Source: JBKCUI01 sp052161625
GTDB lineage: Bacteria; Planctomycetota; Planctomycetia; Pirellulales; Pirellulaceae
NCBI GenBank assembly: GCA_052161625.1
Contig: CP197412.1
DNA: 64,000 bases
Reading direction: 5' to 3' (one strand)
Under the pieces are notes generated by a model. It worked only from the letters and a program-made list of their open reading frames with translations. It did not search any database and was not told where the DNA came from. Positions 15,505-24,727 of this stretch are shown here, in pieces. A program made the translations under genes and the position numbers. The stretch's first letter is position 1, and every line of letters starts with the position of its first letter.

Positions 15505-18105
15505 TTATCGCAATCTTCGACCTTGAACGACGTTTTTCAAAGAGGACAGCAGCGATTCGGGATCCTCAGCATCGAGGAGTGAATCCGGGTTTGCAAAGGC
15601 CGCTTCCACCGCGGAAACTGATAGCGCACTTGGGGCAGTCTTTTCGGTCAACGACTGTACAGTATAGTTCATTGGATCAAACTCACTGTCCCGTGCCAGT
15701 CCACGGGAATTTGCTTCCTCAGCGAACTCTCTCACTCTTGTCAAATTCGCATCGAATTTGCCCGACGATACTTCAGTAAGGGCACGGTCGTACACGAGCC
15801 AGTTCAGCCCCACTTCAGAGGTTGTAATTTCGTTGCCGTTCGATTCGTCGAATGAGAAGGTATCGGATTCCGAGGAATCGGTTGCCGGAGCAGGTGGATC
15901 TGCAATTCCCTGGGGGTTGGTGTTCCCGGCTGCGAGTGCGAAACTCAACGAGGCCGACTGGCTTCCAGAATTTCGACTGCGAGAGTTTGTGTACTCGTAG
16001 ACGCGATCGGTGCCGTTGTCGACAATCCAAATGCTTTGGCTCGCTCCCGAAGGATCGATTGTCAGGCCAGTAGGGGCCTTGTTCGCTGAATCAATCGTCC
16101 AGCTTCCCACCAGCGCACCGGTCATGGAGTATTTGAAGACCTTGTCGGTCGTGCTGTCGTTAACGACCCAAAAGCTTGCTCCATCGGTCACGATATCTTT
16201 TGGATCTCGATTTCCACTGTTAAGGGCAAAGCTGCTGGCAGCGTTCTGACTGCCAGAGAGTCGAGCGGCGGCATTGGCATAGCGATAGACGCGATCCTGT
16301 CGTGTATCGACCAACCAAACATCGGTACCGTTGGTGGTGATCCCTTCGATGGTCGCATTGGAAGCCACGGAGCCAGCTGTCCACGAACCCAGCAGGACTC
16401 CGCTGTTGTTGTAGACGTAGACTTTCTTGTTTGCATCCACGACCCACACTTTGTCACCCGCCACTGTGCTGGCCGCACCGCGAGGGGCTGTGTTGCCACT
16501 GTTGAGAATGTAGTTTTCGACGGTGGTATGGTCGGCAGCATATTCGTAAGTCCGATTACTGGACGCATCGTCGACCACATAGAATTTAGTCGCCGACATT
16601 GGTTTCAGATTCAAGACGAAGGAGGCAACGTTACTTACTGAACTAGAACGAACAGGGCTTGGGTCGAAATCAATGACTGTTGAGGAAGTGTATCCAGCCA
16701 ATAACAATCCCCCTTTCCCGTCTGGTTTCATTTCATAGGCGCTGTCGATACTGGTGCCTCCGATAAGTCCGCCCCACGAAATATTTCCGGTTTGATCAAG
16801 AGTCATTAGAAAGACGTCGTTGCTTCCCCGTCCGGTAAGCGAGATGCCGGGAACGGGATTAAAACTACTTGTTCCATCGGTGATGCCGCTGGTGGCGTAT
16901 CCGCTTTCAATCGCGATGAGGGAGCGGCTCGAAAAAGATCCCTCATAAGCTTTAGCTGAAAGAAGTGCCCCAGTTGAACTATCGAATGTGGAGAAGTACG
17001 AACGAGTCATTGGAGCGGTTGGAAGCGAGTAAGAACTAGTTCCTTGTTCGATTTTCACCTGCCCGCTATAGAATCCAATAATCGCGAGAGAGCCATCATT
17101 GCCTATCGCCAACGCACTGACCGAAGCACTTGAAGTGGAGTCGACAGATGGGTCCCATTGAATTGTTGTTCCCCATAGAAACTCTCCTTGGTTAGACAAC
17201 TTACTAATAAAACGATTGTTTACGATTTCGGAACCGGTAACTAGGTATTGCTCAGGTCCAGGATCCAGATCTGTTGTTCCCTTGAAGCTTCCCGCAATAT
17301 AAAGATCGCCGCCCGCGTCGCTGTTAATGGTGACGCTATTGTCGATCTGGTAGGCCCAGGACTGCGTTCCGCTTTCATCGAACTGCCGAATTCTCGTTGT
17401 CGCTGGCAGTCCAGATCCAAATGTGTTACTAAGTGTTGCGACGGTGACACTACCACGCGGATCTACCACAATTTGATTTGTAAAATCATCTATCTCGGTA
17501 CCCAATCCAACTGTCCAAAGGAAATTTCCGTTTGGATCAAGCTTCGTGAGATACGAATCTCTCAGGCCGACGCTTGCCAACGAGTTCCCGCCGAAATCGG
17601 CTGTCTCTCCAAAGTTGCCCGTCAGAAAAACGTTACCCGCGTTGTCAGTCTCAATGCCATAGCCGGTATCGTCCGAACTCTTCGTCGAATCCCCACCCAT
17701 CCGTCGGGCCCATAGGAATTGCCCCGAGGGATCGTACTTCGCTATGAACGCGTCACCATATCCTTGAGCCGTTAAGATGTCCCTGTTATCAGCATGTATA
17801 GTGTTCCGATCAAAGTCAGCGGTGCCAGTAAAAAGACCACCCATGTACGTGTTGCCAGAGACGTCAGCAGCGACTGCGAATGCGTAGGACTTCCCCACGG
17901 GAAAATCACTTTCCGTGGTTAATACAGATTCGAATGCCAATCCCGCGAACAGATTCCTTGCCTCGAGTTGTTCAGCTCGGAGTTTCCGAGCCGTTCTTGA
18001 ATTGCGAATGGATTTGCACGCATTCCGGCCGGAGCGGTCGCGCGGGGTATCCTTCGTCGTTGGGTTGAGTAATTCTGCTAGTTTGCGGTGGGTGCTTCGA
18101 AACAT
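15505..18105 (-). CDS. Large extracellular beta-propeller protein (SBBP-like and NHL-like repeats)
   Basis: The 866-residue protein begins with a basic leader of about 40 residues and EQLEARNLFAG, a motif seen at the N-terminus of many planctomycete exported proteins. Residues of about 60-510 contain SBBP-like repeats (DAFIAKYDPSGQFLWARRMG; DSYLTKLDPNGNFLWTVGLG). Residues of about 515-745 hold four units of about 60 residues with VWVVD, TDRVYEYTN and SFALNSGN, resembling NHL/Vgb-type blades. A tail of about 110 residues lacks repeats. It lies between the ECF sigma gene and the kinase gene on the same strand, suggesting a surface sensor or structural protein controlled with them. Confidence 0.85.
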   Translation of the reverse strand: MFRSTHRKLAELLNPTTKDTPRDRSGRNACKSIRNSRTARKLRAEQLEARNLFAGLAFESVLTTESDFPVGKSYAFAVAADVSGNTYMGGLFTGTADFDRNTIHADNRDILTAQGYGDAFIAKYDPSGQFLWARRMGGDSTKSSDDTGYGIETDNAGNVFLTGNFGETADFGGNSLASVGLRDSYLTKLDPNGNFLWTVGLGTEIDDFTNQIVVDPRGSVTVATLSNTFGSGLPATTRIRQFDESGTQSWAYQIDNSVTINSDAGGDLYIAGSFKGTTDLDPGPEQYLVTGSEIVNNRFISKLSNQGEFLWGTTIQWDPSVDSTSSASVSALAIGNDGSLAIIGFYSGQVKIEQGTSSYSLPTAPMTRSYFSTFDSSTGALLSAKAYEGSFSSRSLIAIESGYATSGITDGTSSFNPVPGISLTGRGSNDVFLMTLDQTGNISWGGLIGGTSIDSAYEMKPDGKGGLLLAGYTSSTVIDFDPSPVRSSSVSNVASFVLNLKPMSATKFYVVDDASSNRTYEYAADHTTVENYILNSGNTAPRGAASTVAGDKVWVVDANKKVYVYNNSGVLLGSWTAGSVASNATIEGITTNGTDVWLVDTRQDRVYRYANAAARLSGSQNAASSFALNSGNRDPKDIVTDGASFWVVNDSTTDKVFKYSMTGALVGSWTIDSANKAPTGLTIDPSGASQSIWIVDNGTDRVYEYTNSRSRNSGSQSASLSFALAAGNTNPQGIADPPAPATDSSESDTFSFDESNGNEITTSEVGLNWLVYDRALTEVSSGKFDANLTRVREFAEEANSRGLARDSEFDPMNYTVQSLTEKTAPSALSVSAVEAAFANPDSLLDAEDPESLLSSLKNVVQGRRLR

Positions 18106-18220
18106 GACGATGGGCCTCGTTCAAAAGTGAGCTGCTGTGTGGAGAAAATCTTGCCTGATATAGATCAATGCAAGAAACAGCACCAAACCGTTTCGGAAAT
18201 TCCAAAAATAATCTTTCGAT

Positions 18221-18769
18221 TTACCCGATGTCCAAAGAAGTGAACCACGCTCGGGCGAACATCCAGTTGTCGTAAGCCTGTTTGCGGGAGAGGTTTAACG
18301 CTTTTCCTGCCTCGGTGACGGACAGGCCACCGAAGAGCCGCAACTTTACCAATTCGGCAGCTACAGAATCTTCTGCAGCTAATCGTGTCAACGCTTCGTG
18401 GAGATCCAGGATCATGTCCGGATCGGTCGAGAAGTCAGCGGCCAGATCATCCATTTCCACCCGCTGGGCGCGACCGCCACGCTTGTCAGCTCGCTTCGAC
18501 AACGCCCAATTGACCAGAATCTGACGCATCGAATTGGCTGCAGCGGCAAAGAAGTGCGCACGCCCCTCCCATGGCTGATCCGTACCCACCAGTTTCACAT
18601 AGGCCTCGTGCACCAGCGCAGTCGCTTGCAACGTATGATCCGGTCGCTCGGAAGCTAGCCGAGCTGCGGCGAGTTTTCTCAACTCCTCATACACCAGCGG
18701 CATGAGCCTCCCTGTCGCAAGGGCATCCCCAGCCTCAATTTGTTTCAGAATCTGTGTGACATCGGCCAT
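18221..18769 (-). CDS. ECF-type sigma factor of the planctomycete/acidobacterial kind
   Basis: The 182-residue protein starts at ATG 18769 (MADVTQILKQIEAGD). Region 2 is seen as LMPLVYEELRKLAAARLASE and TALVHEAYVKLVG, and region 4 as LRLFGGLSVTEAGKALNLSR with the closing helix YDNWMFARAWF. The HFFAAAANSMRQILVNWA segment is diagnostic of this family (TIGR02999-like). It is first in a minus-strand series with the propeller protein and the TPR kinase. Such sigma factors often lack a classical anti-sigma factor and are linked to Ser/Thr kinases. No anti-sigma gene is adjacent. Confidence 0.92.
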   Translation of the reverse strand: MADVTQILKQIEAGDALATGRLMPLVYEELRKLAAARLASERPDHTLQATALVHEAYVKLVGTDQPWEGRAHFFAAAANSMRQILVNWALSKRADKRGGRAQRVEMDDLAADFSTDPDMILDLHEALTRLAAEDSVAAELVKLRLFGGLSVTEAGKALNLSRKQAYDNWMFARAWFTSLDIG

Positions 18770-18903
18770 CAATTGCTAACGTGATGCTCGAGTGATTGGG
18801 ATCTAATTTGGATCCAATATAGTCGAAAATTGCGAACGCACGGCGGCTCGAGGCTACTCACTTCAGAATGGCTTTCGCAGCCAGGTGCTCTGATTGAAAG
18901 AAG

Positions 18904-19107
18904 TTTTCCGCGCCCAGTATCCTAACATGTCACAGCGGGGTTGTCTCATGGAGAGTCAAAAGGAAAGTTTGCAAGCACACGCTGGCGGCATGTCTGTCTC
19001 AAGGACGCAACCAATGAGCCGCACACTGTTTCAACGATGTCGCCCAACTGCGTGCCCTTGCAGAGATCTTCCACAACAACAATGGCTACACGCCGGCCGA
19101 GTTGATG
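18904..19107. repeat. Dispersed repeat A, copy 2
   Basis: Homologous to 2066-2304 along its whole length but without the 36 bp that in copy 1 contain GAAGG and the ATG. The gap is bounded by GTTT, so slippage or recombination between 4-bp direct repeats explains it. Downstream the gene body continues, unlike in copy 1. Confidence 0.8.
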
Positions 19108-19548
19108 GAGGCCCTCTTCCACATCAGTGAACTGGCAGACAATTCCGGTATGGAAGCCTTGCTCGTTCTTGCCTCCAAGCGATGCATCGAACTACCTGAT
19201 GGAGACCTAAGTCCTGCCGACCTCGCGATGGCCATCTGGCTTCAGGATCCGGATTTACTGCGCCGCGCGAACTGCCAGCGCGTGGTCCTCCGCTTTCAAT
19301 CGTTCTACTGCTATATGAATCGAACCCTCAAAGCCCTTCTCTTCGAAATGCCGACGGCATCGACGCTGCGGCGCATCGTAGAGGAGATCAACGATTGCAG
19401 CCGCTCGCGACGGCGCGGCGGAGGGGCTGCCGTGTGGATGTATGAGTTCGGGAACGAAATCGCGTTCCTCATTCGCTATGGTGGTTCGCTCCAACGAGAC
19501 GAAGTCATGGACGACGACCTTTGCCGGACGGACGTCCGTCGTCCTTAG
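19018..19548 (+). pseudogene. Unknown planctomycete protein family, start codon deleted
   Basis: The frame opens after a TGA at 19015-19017 and reads FNDVAQLRALAEIFHNNN, PAELMEALFHISELADNSG, DGDLSPADLAMAIWLQDPDL and LRRANCQRVVLRFQSFYCYM, ending at 19548. Comparison with copy 1 shows that the start codon and ribosome-binding site were removed by a 36-bp deletion. Only a TTG at 19102 or ATG at 19105 could start a shortened product. The C-terminus also seems shorter than relatives I recall (over 200 residues). Function unknown; helical N-terminal half. Confidence 0.6.
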
Positions 19549-19572
19549 TATGTGAAGAAATACGCTAATCAG

Positions 19573-20859
19573 CTACTTCGCAGATATAGCATAAAGAGTA
19601 TTTGACGAGCGGATGAAAAGCTTCCCCTCACTTGCGGCCGATGTCGCCCAATAGCGAGCGTTCTCTTCAGGTAGCTTGTTGACGCGTACCAGGTCTAGCT
19701 TGGGGCCTGGCTTGAGAACGAAGGTGTTACCGTTTTCGTCAGGACAATACACGAGGCCCTTGTAAAGCCATGGAGATGCCCAAAAAGCTCCTGCATCGGG
19801 TAGTCGCTCTTGGTATAGCATGTTCCCGGTCTTGGCATCGACGCACATCATCATGCCGCTCCTCCCTCCTAACAAGAAGATCAGGTTGTCGACAAGCAAC
19901 GGGGATGAGCGTTGCGGAGCATACTTTGTCGTGCTCCATAGGATGTTCGAATTCGATGTTTCGCCCGACTTGAGGCTGATGTCTCCCATTGCGCCCGCTT
20001 GCACCACTATCATCCCAGCACCATCGCGACCTTGATGGCCTACGATCAGCAGTTCGGAGTTTCCGGACGGAGTCGAGCTGTACCCGCCTACACTCGATGT
20101 CGCCTGCCAAAGAAGCGTACCATCCGCGGGATTGTAGGAGCGAATCGTTTTGCCAGCGGTTACGAGTTCGGACCGCAGACGATTTGTCCAAATGATAGGG
20201 GATCCCCAATTGGATACCTCTTCGCGCTCTTTGCGCCAAACCTCATTGCCTGTCGCGACTTCCAGTGCGACGATGAAGGACTTTTGTTCGTTATCCGCCT
20301 GCAGAAAAACCAACCCATTGTGAATGATAGGGGAGCTTGAGGTGCCCCAATCATTCTTCATTGGAAAGCTCCCAATGTCTCGTTGCCAAAGTTCTTTTCC
20401 GTCCAAGTCGTAACAGACGACTCCCATCATCCCGAAATACGCCACGATTCTCGTGCCGTCGGTTGCGGGTGTTTCGGAAGCGTACGTGTTGTCGCGATGA
20501 GTTCCGAGCCGAGGCTTTCCTTGAAGTGCATCTTTCGTCCAAACAACATTTCCTGTTTCTGCATCCAGGCAGATCACCTTCCAGTCGTGCAGCGAGTTTT
20601 CGTCTTTCTTCCCCGAGGAAACTGCGGTCGTAACAAAGACTCTTTTTCCGACGACAATGGGAGCAGACCAACCTTCGCCGGGAATGGCCGTTTTCCATTG
20701 GACGTTCGAGTCGATACCCCACAACTCAGGTAGCTTCAGATTTTCGGCAATTCCGTTGCTTCCAGGGCCGCGAAATTGCCACCAATCATTTGCGATTCCT
20801 TTGTTGGAAACCATCGCCAATACTAAAACGCTCAGAGCACACTTTCGCCGCAGCATCAT
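19573..20859 (-). CDS. Exported PQQ-like beta-propeller protein
   Basis: I start it at ATG 20859 (MMLRRK), because a signal peptide (ALSVLVLAM, cleavage near NKGIA) follows directly. A longer frame reaches 20937. The mature part has WWQFRGPGSNGI, the usual opening of planctomycete PQQ-like propeller proteins, then repeated blade motifs: VICLDAETGNVVWTKD, YDLDGKELWQRDIG, VALEVATGNEVWRKE, YNPADGTLLWQATS, VDAKTGNMLYQE. The fold is BamB-like. Cofactor binding is not shown, and many such proteins act as periplasmic scaffolds. No operon partner lies nearby. Confidence 0.88.
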   Translation of the reverse strand: MMLRRKCALSVLVLAMVSNKGIANDWWQFRGPGSNGIAENLKLPELWGIDSNVQWKTAIPGEGWSAPIVVGKRVFVTTAVSSGKKDENSLHDWKVICLDAETGNVVWTKDALQGKPRLGTHRDNTYASETPATDGTRIVAYFGMMGVVCYDLDGKELWQRDIGSFPMKNDWGTSSSPIIHNGLVFLQADNEQKSFIVALEVATGNEVWRKEREEVSNWGSPIIWTNRLRSELVTAGKTIRSYNPADGTLLWQATSSVGGYSSTPSGNSELLIVGHQGRDGAGMIVVQAGAMGDISLKSGETSNSNILWSTTKYAPQRSSPLLVDNLIFLLGGRSGMMMCVDAKTGNMLYQERLPDAGAFWASPWLYKGLVYCPDENGNTFVLKPGPKLDLVRVNKLPEENARYWATSAASEGKLFIRSSNTLYAISAK

Positions 20860-21189
20860 TGAAATTCCTAATGAGTTCGTTCTTCGCATCAAGCCTTGGC
20901 CTGCCATTCGCAGGTGATCGTCGCTTAGATTGCGCAAGAGTCATTCTATCGATCCCAACAGGCATGATTGGACGATTCGAAGAATCCAATGAAAGATTCG
21001 AATGGAATAGAGAGCATTTCCTCGACCTTGCAATTGCCCCCATTCGCAATCTCTTACTTGTATCGATAGACGATAAAAGCCATTCGATCCTGAGAGGTGA
21101 GAACGTCCCTTCGACTCCATTGCCCGAAGTCGACGCTGGCGTCCAATCGCTCCACCTTGTAGAATCTCGTCGAGCAAGTTGATCTCGCT

Positions 21190-21822
21190 TTGCTTGGCTT
21201 GGTTGCCTTCATGGCAAAGCGAGTTCAGAAGGATTCTGCGGTTGGACTCGATGAAAGCAGCTGCCGCATGCTGATGCCACGCGAGATGCCTGAACAGAAA
21301 CCTGGGGACTTGAAGCTCAAGCGGTTGATTGAAAAGATCCACGAAGCGAAAGCCAAAGGTGAAGACAGTATCATCGGCAAGATGTGGGCTTACCGAGGAT
21401 CGGATCAATCGCACTATAACATCTTTGACTTTAGGATCTCTCGGAATCGCGATGGCCCTGATGAATTCTTCCGAGAGAGTAGATGCATCGTTCAGGGGGA
21501 CTGTTTCTCTGGAAACACGTCGGTAGTGCTTCATAACAGCGATCGATTAACGTTCGCTGCCTGGTGGGCGCATGCGCGTCGCACCATCTACGATTTAGCG
21601 AAGGAGAATCCCCACCGTGTGAAGCTGCTTGAGATGATTCAAGGTCTTTACGATGTGAATACGCGCGAACAGGGAATGGACGTTGAAGCGCGTTTGGAGC
21701 ATCGTCAGAAGCATGCGCTATCGATCGACAATAGACTCGATCGTATTGTTGCAATTCGCGACAACTCCTCGGAACTTCACCACTGCTTCAGGGCGCTAGC
21801 AATCCCAAACGGCGTCGGCTAA
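21190..21822 (+). pseudogene. IS66 transposase internal fragment
   Basis: Residues of about 18-150 match the central DDE region of IS66 TnpC (GLDESSCRMLMPREMPEQ, KMWAYRGSDQSHYNIFDFRI, SRNRDGPDEFF, GDCFSGNTSVVL, AWWAHARRTIYDLAKE), then run into MEARLEHRQ-like sequence before losing homology near 21720. The N-terminal and C-terminal thirds are missing. The fragment differs considerably from the copy at the left edge, so it is from another IS66 lineage. Confidence 0.8.
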
Positions 21823-21946
21823 ACTAACGGGCGTTTCAGCACCCTCGTTCCCTTTATTCGTCGGAACTTCGGTGAAGTGAGTTGGTTCTTGAACGTTGGG
21901 GGGGACGCCTTGTCGAGTAATCTGCACCGTCACGGAAATCTGAGTC

Positions 21947-22480
21947 ATGCGGTCTAACAATTTCTCCGAATTCAACTTCACGATTTCGATCGAGGCGGTG
22001 GCGAGCGCTGTCAAGAAATCCCAAGCGTACAGCATCGAGCAAAGGATTCGTCGCTTTGACGATATTGCTGCGAAACAAGGTGCAGTGATGGGGGCCGCGA
22101 TTCAGCTTGGTTCACTCGGCGTGCCGATGCCGTTGGTTGATCATGCGCTGATAGTATTACTGGTGTTATTTGAGTGTTTTGAATCTGAAGTTCCAGACCT
22201 GCCTTCGATCAAGCCTGAAGTAGTGCAGGATGCGTTTGACAGAAACGCTAGTTTAATCCGCTTTTTTGAAGGTATACCCGAGAACGAAGCGTCCAAGCTT
22301 CAGCAGGTTTACATCAAGAATATGAAGGAGCACACGCTGCTTGCGTTCCTTACTTCCTACATGCGAGACAATCTCGTCGGAATCACCCGCGAAACTGAAC
22401 TCGTCCGCCGATGCTGCTGGGTGATGACCGATGCGTACGTGGTCGCTTACCATGAGTATTTGGAAGCGCAGACGGCATGA
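21947..22480 (+). CDS. Hypothetical helical protein, first gene of an unknown pair
   Basis: The 177-residue protein is predicted soluble and mostly helical (AVASAVKKSQAYSIEQRIRR; a conserved-looking WVMTDAYVVAYHEYLEAQ at the end). I do not recognise a domain. Residues 50-76 contain a hydrophobic run (AIQLGSLGVPMPLVDHALIV and on to VLLVLFE) that could be a buried helix. Its stop overlaps the next start by 4 bp (ATGA), so the two are translationally coupled, and a terminator follows the pair. Confidence 0.6.
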   Translation: MRSNNFSEFNFTISIEAVASAVKKSQAYSIEQRIRRFDDIAAKQGAVMGAAIQLGSLGVPMPLVDHALIVLLVLFECFESEVPDLPSIKPEVVQDAFDRNASLIRFFEGIPENEASKLQQVYIKNMKEHTLLAFLTSYMRDNLVGITRETELVRRCCWVMTDAYVVAYHEYLEAQTA

Positions 22481-22935
22481 AGCGCAACGCCGCCGAGTTC
22501 GTGAATTTTCTTGCGAGTCATTTAAGACCGATTGAGGCAATGTATCGTGAGCGGGTGCGTTTCGGGTGTGATGATGAGATTGCGGCTTTCCTGCACCGAT
22601 TTGAAGAAGATGACAAGAATGTCAGCAAGTTGATCGGACGCATGCGCGAAGTCGGCGTGTTGAGCAAGCAACCTTGCTTTCAAAGTTCCAACTTCAAAAT
22701 TCGTAATGCTGCCAACCAGCGCAAGCTGAATGCGAGCGGAACAGCGTTAGCCGCCGGTTCTTCTCCCAAGCTGATCAATATCGATTTGCAACCGTACCAG
22801 ACGGTTCAGGCTTGTGAGCGAGCAGACATTCTCAATATCGGTGGCTTCAGTGACGCCGTGTTCAACGTGATCAGTGCTTTCTTAGAAAACGACGCATCCC
22901 GCTTTGTCCGCGAAGTCGAATGCATCGAACCGTAG
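22477..22935 (+). CDS. Hypothetical protein, second gene of an unknown pair
   Basis: The 152-residue protein coupled to the preceding gene has a charged helical N-terminus (MKRNAAEFVNFLASHLRPIE, FEEDDKNVSKLIGRMRE), a polar central stretch (about 70-100), and a C-terminal segment ending DASRFVREVECIEP. No family is recognised. The close coupling and shared terminator suggest the two products work together. The location beside an IS66 relic makes an accessory origin likely. Confidence 0.55.
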   Translation: MKRNAAEFVNFLASHLRPIEAMYRERVRFGCDDEIAAFLHRFEEDDKNVSKLIGRMREVGVLSKQPCFQSSNFKIRNAANQRKLNASGTALAAGSSPKLINIDLQPYQTVQACERADILNIGGFSDAVFNVISAFLENDASRFVREVECIEP

Positions 22936-22961
22936 GGGGTCTTGACAAAGATCCCAAAATC

Positions 22962-23004
22962 AAAAACGCCCGTTGAGGAGCGATCCCCTGTGGGCGTTTC
23001 TTAT
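22962..23004 (+). terminator. Rho-independent-type terminator after the two-gene unit
   Basis: AAACGCCC (22964-22971) pairs with GGGCGTTT (22992-22999). The 20-base loop contains a further AGGA/TCCC pairing, and TTCTTATT follows. It begins 29 bp after the second stop codon, as expected for the end of this transcript. Confidence 0.75.
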
Positions 23005-23075
23005 TATGGATCGAATTAGGTACAGATATCGCTATTTCAAATTGCAGGCGTATAATCTATATAAAAAAGCAAAAA

Positions 23076-23465
23076 ATGAATATTGATCTTACGACACCAG
23101 CGCTTCTCTTCTCAACAATATCACTGCTTTTACTTGCCTACACCAACCGGTTCCTCGCCTTGGCAACCGTCATCCGCACTCTGCATCGCGGTTACCGAGA
23201 GAACCCCGATCCAGTTGCTGCGGCACAAATCGCAAACCTGCGCCGACGCGTCAACTTGATTCGGGACATGCAGACTCTCGGAGTCGCCAGTCTCCTGTCA
23301 TGCACAGTCTGCATGGGTCTACTTTTTGCGGGCTTGGTTTTTCTTGGCAAAGTCGTTTTCGCGATCAGTCTTGTCCTGATGGTCGGATCATTAACCATTT
23401 CATTGATCGAAATCCGCATGTCCGTCGGCGCACTGAATCTGCAATTGAGCGATATGGAAAAGTAG
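23076..23465 (+). CDS. DUF2721-family membrane protein
   Basis: The 129-residue protein matches the DUF2721 pattern: LLFSTISLLLLAYTNRFLAL (first helix), NLRRRVNLIRDMQTLGVASL, a Cys-containing middle helix (LLSCTVCMGLLFAGLVFLG), and a third helix LVLMVGSLTISLIEIRMS followed by ALNLQLSDME. The family is a three-helix membrane protein of unknown function. TATAATCTATAT at 23051-23062, just upstream, resembles a -10 box, so it probably has its own promoter. Confidence 0.82.
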   Translation: MNIDLTTPALLFSTISLLLLAYTNRFLALATVIRTLHRGYRENPDPVAAAQIANLRRRVNLIRDMQTLGVASLLSCTVCMGLLFAGLVFLGKVVFAISLVLMVGSLTISLIEIRMSVGALNLQLSDMEK

Positions 23466-23862
23466 ACGCTGGCCGAAAAATCTTCAGGATTAGGTTTTCT
23501 CTGGGAGAGCGTGGGCTTTCCACATGCTTTCTCGCCATTCGCCGAAAGAAAATTTTGAGCCAACCCTTAAGCCCGCGGATACCGCCACTCGTGCCCGAGA
23601 GTCGGATAGTTTTCGGAATAAACGGGCTCGAGTTCGACTGGAACGGATCTCGGATCCATATTGGTTTCAAACCAGCCCCAGCGAAGTAGGAATTCTCCTA
23701 TCGCGGCCATGAGATCTTTAAAAGAGGGGTTTGTGGGCTGGTCTGGTTCCAAGATATTGGAGTTTCCATTCAATTGGGATAGGGTGCGTTCGTCCTGTTT
23801 TCCAAGAGTTGATCAATATCGTAGATTCTCGCGGGGCTGACGAGCGGCGGTGCGATCAACAA
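23466..23862. other. Intergenic region with one possible gene fragment
   Basis: Nothing clear except the minus-strand fragment at 23567-23773. Neither its surroundings nor the plus-strand ORFs resemble known proteins. Confidence 0.35.
23567..23773 (-). pseudogene. Possible N-terminal fragment of a hypothetical gene
   Basis: A 68-codon frame reading PSFKDLMAAIGEFLLRWGWF resembles the start of a family of helical proteins of unknown function that begin with a GEFLLRWGW-type motif. It stops early after EWRYPRA and lacks the rest. It may equally be a chance ORF. Confidence 0.28.
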
Positions 23863-24354
23863 CTATGGGCGTTTCGCACCGAGGGACTTGCCGGTGGAAT
23901 CGTAGTAACGGGTGGTGCCATTGGTGGTTTGCGATCGGCCTTGGTAACTCCCTGATGGGCCGTAGTAGCGAGTGGTGGAACCTGAGGTGCGGCTGCTTCC
24001 CACACTTCGCCCTGACTTGTCGAAGAATCGAGTGCTGGCACCGATCGATTCCGCTCGACCAAGGGAAGCGCCGCTTGAGTCGTAGAACCGTGTTGATCCA
24101 TTGCGACTGTCGGAGCGACCTGTCGATTTGCCAGCGGCATCAAACGCCCGAGTCGAGCCATTGCGAGACTCGACTCTGCCTGTCGAGCTACCTCGCTCAT
24201 TGTAGAGGCGACCTGAATGTAGATCGCTTTGAGGGATCATCCGTTCCAAGGGGCTCTTGCTTTTGTCTTGCGCATGTATCGTGGACGGGAGGCATGAAAA
24301 CGCTGCGAGAAGGCAAGCGTTGGCGAACAGGCGATTAAAGGACGTCATAGTCAA
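23863..24354 (-). CDS. Secreted protein of tandem GSTRxYD repeats
   Basis: The 163-residue protein has a signal peptide (FANACLLAAFSCLPSTIHAQ) and, from residue 45, about six 19-22-residue repeats of the form GR-(x)3-NGSTR-(F/Y)(Y/F)D-(x)-SGxS. Examples are NGSTRFYDSSGASLGRAES and NGTTRYYDSTGKSLG. This YD-like, Ser/Gly-rich beta repeat resembles short surface or adhesive repeats. It has no catalytic motif. An alternative start lies two codons later at 24348. It is monocistronic, facing the toxin-antitoxin pair on the same strand. Confidence 0.72.
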   Translation of the reverse strand: MTMTSFNRLFANACLLAAFSCLPSTIHAQDKSKSPLERMIPQSDLHSGRLYNERGSSTGRVESRNGSTRAFDAAGKSTGRSDSRNGSTRFYDSSGASLGRAESIGASTRFFDKSGRSVGSSRTSGSTTRYYGPSGSYQGRSQTTNGTTRYYDSTGKSLGAKRP

Positions 24355-24424
24355 CCTTTGCCGAAGTGGTGCGATGTATCAAAAAGAGAATACTCTACGA
24401 GTCGGCCGCAGATTATCACAAACC

Positions 24425-24727
24425 TCATAACTGTCGGTGTTCGAACTCTTCCCAATCCAATCCGCCGTATTGAACTCCGGTGACATGAACCATTCCTTCG
24501 AGATAGATGTAGCCAATCACATACGGGAAACATCGCATTGGTTTGAGACGCGTACTGCCAAACGCGACTGCGACCGACTCGGGATGTCGTGACAATAGAT
24601 CGAAAACGCGTCCCAGCTCATCCATGAAACGTTCGGCAGTGTTTTTGCCTCGGTCAGAATAGTAGTCTCGAGCCAAACGGATATCTGACTTGGCTTCAGG
24701 TTCAATAACAATAGGGACGCGGTTCAC
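24425..24727 (-). CDS. ParE/RelE-superfamily toxin
   Basis: The 100-residue protein fits the type II toxin fold: VPIVIEPEAKSDIRLARDYY (strand and helix), TAERFMDELGRVFDLLSRHPE, the strand RLKPMRCFPYVIGYI, and a closing VTGVQYGGLDWEEF. ParE-type members act on gyrase, RelE-type on ribosome-bound mRNA. Which applies here cannot be said. It overlaps the antitoxin stop by 4 bp. Confidence 0.85.
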   Translation of the reverse strand: MNRVPIVIEPEAKSDIRLARDYYSDRGKNTAERFMDELGRVFDLLSRHPESVAVAFGSTRLKPMRCFPYVIGYIYLEGMVHVTGVQYGGLDWEEFEHRQL

